DNA of 5,797 bases from Ktedonobacterales bacterium (GTDB lineage: Bacteria; Chloroflexota; Ktedonobacteria; Ktedonobacterales; JADMIN01), in the NCBI GenBank assembly GCA_025928125.1, contig JAICKD010000254.1, positions 1-5,797 on the forward strand, in the 5' to 3' direction. The position numbers were made by a program, and so were the translations under genes. Each line of letters begins with the position of its first letter. The first letter of the stretch is position 1. The notes under the pieces were generated by a model that was not told the DNA's origin, did no database searches, and saw nothing but the letters and a program-made list of their open reading frames with translations. Below, piece by piece: positions 3,179 through 5,797 of this stretch.

Positions 3179-5797
3179 CTAGGGCGAAGGAGGTGTCGTG
3201 GCGGTCGGCGCTGATGTTGCTGTGGCCGTTGGCGCTGGCGTCGTCGGCGTGACGGTCGGCGCTGGCTTTTGTGGCGTAGTTGGCGCCGCTGTTGGCGCGA
3301 CCGTGGGCGCAACGGTTGGCACGACAATCGGCGGCGTTGGTGGCAGCACATTGCCCGCATCAACGACGCGATAGACGGTAATCGTCTCCTTGAAGCCGAC
3401 AAACACCACGACTTTTTCAGCGCCCTGTAGTAGGACGTAGAGTTGCGGATCACTTGCCTGTGTGGGCAACTTTTGGGTCAGGCTCGTATAGGTCACGATC
3501 CACTTCACATCAGGACAGGTACCCGCGGACTCCAGTTTGCAATAGGGTTGAGGGATCATCACGCCAACCGGCTCGTCCGCCAGCACCGTGTCGCCTGCGG
3601 GGACGTTGGCTGTGACATAGGTGGCGACCTGCAACAGCGCGTTGTCATTCTGATCGACAATGCGCAGGTAGAACGCCCCAAGGTCGGCGGCAATAGCGAA
3701 CGCGAGCAGGGCGATCAGCCCAATCCGCAACAGGCGCGGATGGCGCGGTCTAGCCGCGAGCCAGCCAGAGGCGACATCGCGGATGCGCATGCCCAGATAC
3801 ACAAACAGCGGGATCATCAGGTAGATGAAGTAGTTGGGGAACTTGATCTGGACGGCGATGAAGACCACGATGCCCGCGATGATCCAACTGGCTTCGATGC
3901 TGTAGCGGCGCAGCCATGACGGGTCGCGGCGCCGAATACTGCGGGTGATGTCAAGCGCTAGCCAGACCAGTGACGCCGAACAAAGGAACACGGTGAAGGC
4001 GAAGATATGGTACTGCCCTACAAGCGCGGTGATGACATCTTGCGGGCTCACGACGCCCCGCGAGGTGACAGCGCCACTCGACCGGAAGATTTGTGACATG
4101 GTTTGCCGCACGAAGGCATCTTTGTAGACGCTCACCATGTAGCCGAGGTAGAGCATGAAGCACACGACGATGGTGCCTAACATGACCAGATGGCCTCGTG
4201 TGCGCTGACGTGAAAATATCCAGTTCAGGACTGGAATGGCGCAGAAATAGATTCCAAGCTGCTTGAAAGCCAGCGTAAAGCCGAGCGCTAGCCCCGCGAT
4301 GATGTACGCTCGCGTCGTATTGTGTTTGAGCGCGTGAAAGTACGCCCAAATGCCCAACACACCAAACACGACCACCGAGTTGTCTATCCAACTGATGCGG
4401 TTGGCGAAGACGATCCAGCCATCGAAGGCGACCAACACGGTTGGTAGCAACGCCCACGCGCCCATACGCTGGCGCAGGTAGAGAAAGAGGATCGTGATCA
4501 ATAGCAAGGACATGATCGCCGAGAGCACGCGTGCCTGGGTGATCCCTGTACCCACCATACGGAACCATTCGCCGAGCATGATGAAATAGAAGGGCGGATG
4601 CGACAGATACTCCGTAGGCCGCGCGATCGCAGCCTTATACGTCACCGTACCGAACTGCGCAAAGTGGGCGCCGACACTGCCATATACCGGTTCATCCCAC
4701 TCGTATCCAGGGCGAGCGTCTAGATTCCACAGACGGAGCCCGGCGCTCACCATCAGGATTCCAGCGTAGAGAGCCGCAGTGATTACCCGCGACCGCTGGA
4801 GACGCGGGTGGAGCGCCCCCAATCGCCGTACCACGAATTGTTGGGCAAACTCGACACCCATACCATACGAAAATGCCAGACCGAAGATGAGAGTGATAAA
4901 CGGAAATACGACCGCGCGCGCCTGACGCACCGTAATGGCGTTCGTGATGCCCAATCCCACCAGCCCCAGGATAGTCAGTAGTGCAAGTATAAGTGGGTCG
5001 AGCACATCAAGTGGGAGTGACAAGAGCGACGATTGCGCGAACGCCGTCGGGATACCCAACACGCCTGGGTTGTTCGTAGCAACCACGCCAGCCAAAATCA
5101 GCCCGATGGCGCCCAGCGTTGTAGCCCACACTAACATCCATTGGAGAAGGCGCAGGCGCGACAACGGTGACTCAGGATACTTCACGACAAAGTCAGCGCA
5201 TCCTTTGCCTGCCCGGATGTACTGGCGCAAGAGGCGTCTCCAGCCCTGGCGGTGAAAGTGATCGGCTTGAAGTGAGGGTGTGCAGAGTATCGGAACCCCC
5301 ACCTTGCAGGCGGCCCAGAACCACGAGTAGTCCTCATACGAGTGAATAAAGGTAGCGTCAAAGTCGCCAGCACGGCCCAACGCCTCGCGCGTCATGAAGA
5401 CATTTGCTGTAATTGGCGGCTTATGCCTCGGTCGCCCGTACCGCTCGACATCGAGGACTCGGTTGACCACAAACCGAGGCGTTTTGCTTCCTAGATTTAC
5501 TAAGTCGGCATACGCATCCCAGAAATTTCCGGTGGCTCCGCGCATTGGACCAGCGACACATGGCCAGCCACGCAAGATATATTGAATACCTGTCGCAATC
5601 CAGTGCGGCGGCAAGATCATGTCGCTATCGGTCAGCGCAAGAACGTCACCGCGCGCGGCCTTGAGGCCAATCGATCGCTTTGCGTTTGCGTCGCGATTGG
5701 CGCTGTGTACCTCGGCTTCCAGAACACGTACACGCCCGGAATCGATGTATTCCCGTATGGACTCCCATGTTGGATCGTTCATGTCGCCGACTAACAA
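3179..5797 (-). CDS. Fused GT2 / PMT-like GT-C membrane glycosyltransferase, N-terminus missing
   Basis: The frame is open at the right edge (the edge codon TTG is probably internal Leu) and gives 872 residues. Residues 1 to about 205 are a GT2 domain lacking its first strands. It has the metal/nucleotide-sugar DSD motif (57-59), an ED pair (155-156) typical of the acceptor or catalytic loop, and ADHFHRQGW (178-186) followed by RQYIRAGKG, resembling ExoA/WcaA-type transferases. Hydrophobic segments follow near 217-239, 266-288 and 292-313. From about 337 a PMT/ArnT-like GT-C domain begins: a first helix, then WDEPVYG with the probable catalytic Asp368-Glu369, then SHPPFYF (399-405), and about ten further hydrophobic segments up to about 711. 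Residues 712-815 form a soluble, probably external domain with Cys753 and Cys761 that could form a disulfide. A Pro/Thr/Ala tail follows (819-872). GT-C enzymes use polyprenyl-phosphate sugars on the outer face; acceptor and sugar are unknown here. No internal stop or frameshift separates the two enzymes. Confidence 0.9.
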   Translation of the reverse strand: MLVGDMNDPTWESIREYIDSGRVRVLEAEVHSANRDANAKRSIGLKAARGDVLALTDSDMILPPHWIATGIQYILRGWPCVAGPMRGATGNFWDAYADLVNLGSKTPRFVVNRVLDVERYGRPRHKPPITANVFMTREALGRAGDFDATFIHSYEDYSWFWAACKVGVPILCTPSLQADHFHRQGWRRLLRQYIRAGKGCADFVVKYPESPLSRLRLLQWMLVWATTLGAIGLILAGVVATNNPGVLGIPTAFAQSSLLSLPLDVLDPLILALLTILGLVGLGITNAITVRQARAVVFPFITLIFGLAFSYGMGVEFAQQFVVRRLGALHPRLQRSRVITAALYAGILMVSAGLRLWNLDARPGYEWDEPVYGSVGAHFAQFGTVTYKAAIARPTEYLSHPPFYFIMLGEWFRMVGTGITQARVLSAIMSLLLITILFLYLRQRMGAWALLPTVLVAFDGWIVFANRISWIDNSVVVFGVLGIWAYFHALKHNTTRAYIIAGLALGFTLAFKQLGIYFCAIPVLNWIFSRQRTRGHLVMLGTIVVCFMLYLGYMVSVYKDAFVRQTMSQIFRSSGAVTSRGVVSPQDVITALVGQYHIFAFTVFLCSASLVWLALDITRSIRRRDPSWLRRYSIEASWIIAGIVVFIAVQIKFPNYFIYLMIPLFVYLGMRIRDVASGWLAARPRHPRLLRIGLIALLAFAIAADLGAFYLRIVDQNDNALLQVATYVTANVPAGDTVLADEPVGVMIPQPYCKLESAGTCPDVKWIVTYTSLTQKLPTQASDPQLYVLLQGAEKVVVFVGFKETITVYRVVDAGNVLPPTPPIVVPTVAPTVAPTAAPTTPQKPAPTVTPTTPAPTATATSAPTATTPPSP
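3182..3343 (-). repeat. Low-complexity Pro/Thr/Ala-coding tail of the glycosyltransferase
   Basis: These bases encode residues 819-872, made almost only of Pro, Thr, Ala and Val. Imperfect four-residue units (PTVA, PTVA, PTAA) lie near 827-838, then P-T-rich irregular repeats run to the C-terminus. Such tails are common on secreted and surface proteins of Chloroflexota as spacers, and Thr-rich tails can be O-glycosylated. On the DNA level the imperfect period makes it prone to length change by slippage. Its position after the external domain suggests it lies outside the membrane. Confidence 0.8.

Noticed and set aside
3443..3919. Open frame of 158 codons on the plus strand inside the glycosyltransferase gene
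   Set aside because: It lies wholly antisense to the well-supported GT-C domain, has no recognisable motifs, and is the kind of long frame expected by chance opposite GC-rich coding DNA. Other plus-strand frames opposite the two minus-strand genes (for example 1289-1588, 2376-2780, 2770-3252) fail for the same reason.
5183..5797. Assignment of the GT2 domain as a polyprenyl-phosphate mannose/glucose synthase
   Set aside because: It would fit neatly with the attached GT-C domain, but the region after the ED pair, with HFH and a Gln-Tyr-Arg helix, resembles ExoA/WcaA-like transferases more. The missing N-terminus prevents a firm decision.

Overview
The window looks like chromosomal DNA from a GC-rich bacterium, most likely a member of the Chloroflexota (Roseiflexaceae/Kouleothrix-like). 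This is an inference from three things: a DUF4012 membrane protein, a long Pro/Thr/Ala tail on an exported domain, and clusters of C-rich/G-rich hairpin repeats between genes. No 16S rRNA or other phylogenetic marker is present, so the assignment is provisional.

Layout: (1) Positions 1-381, plus strand: the C-terminal part of succinyl-CoA synthetase alpha subunit (sucD), a TCA-cycle enzyme, cut off by the left edge. (2) Positions 382-946: a 565-bp convergent intergenic region. It holds two copies of a composite hairpin element (about 384-502 and 776-908) separated by about 270 bp of mostly unique sequence. The unique part contains one weakly supported small ORF. (3) Positions 947-3145, minus strand: a 732-residue single-pass membrane protein of the DUF4012 family. 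(4) Positions 3179-5797, minus strand, open at the right edge: a large multidomain glycosyltransferase. It joins a GT2 (GT-A fold) domain to a polytopic PMT/ArnT-like GT-C domain and ends in an exported soluble domain with a low-complexity Pro/Thr tail.

The two minus-strand genes are about 33 bp apart and are probably co-transcribed from a promoter to the right of the window. Together they suggest a cell-envelope glycan module. The GT2 domain would act on the cytoplasmic face, the GT-C domain would transfer a lipid-linked sugar on the outer face, and the DUF4012 protein would sit in the membrane with a large extracytoplasmic domain of unknown function. Their third-codon-position composition is clearly lower in GC than that of sucD (about 92% GC3 in the sucD fragment against about 57% in the first 40 codons of the DUF4012 gene). 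This fits an accessory or differently expressed locus next to a core metabolic gene.

The items most worth a second look are the GT2/GT-C fusion with its Pro/Thr tail, the paired composite hairpin elements including a strong G-quadruplex motif, and the pairing of the fusion enzyme with a DUF4012 protein. No mobile-element ORFs, CRISPR array or RNA genes were seen.
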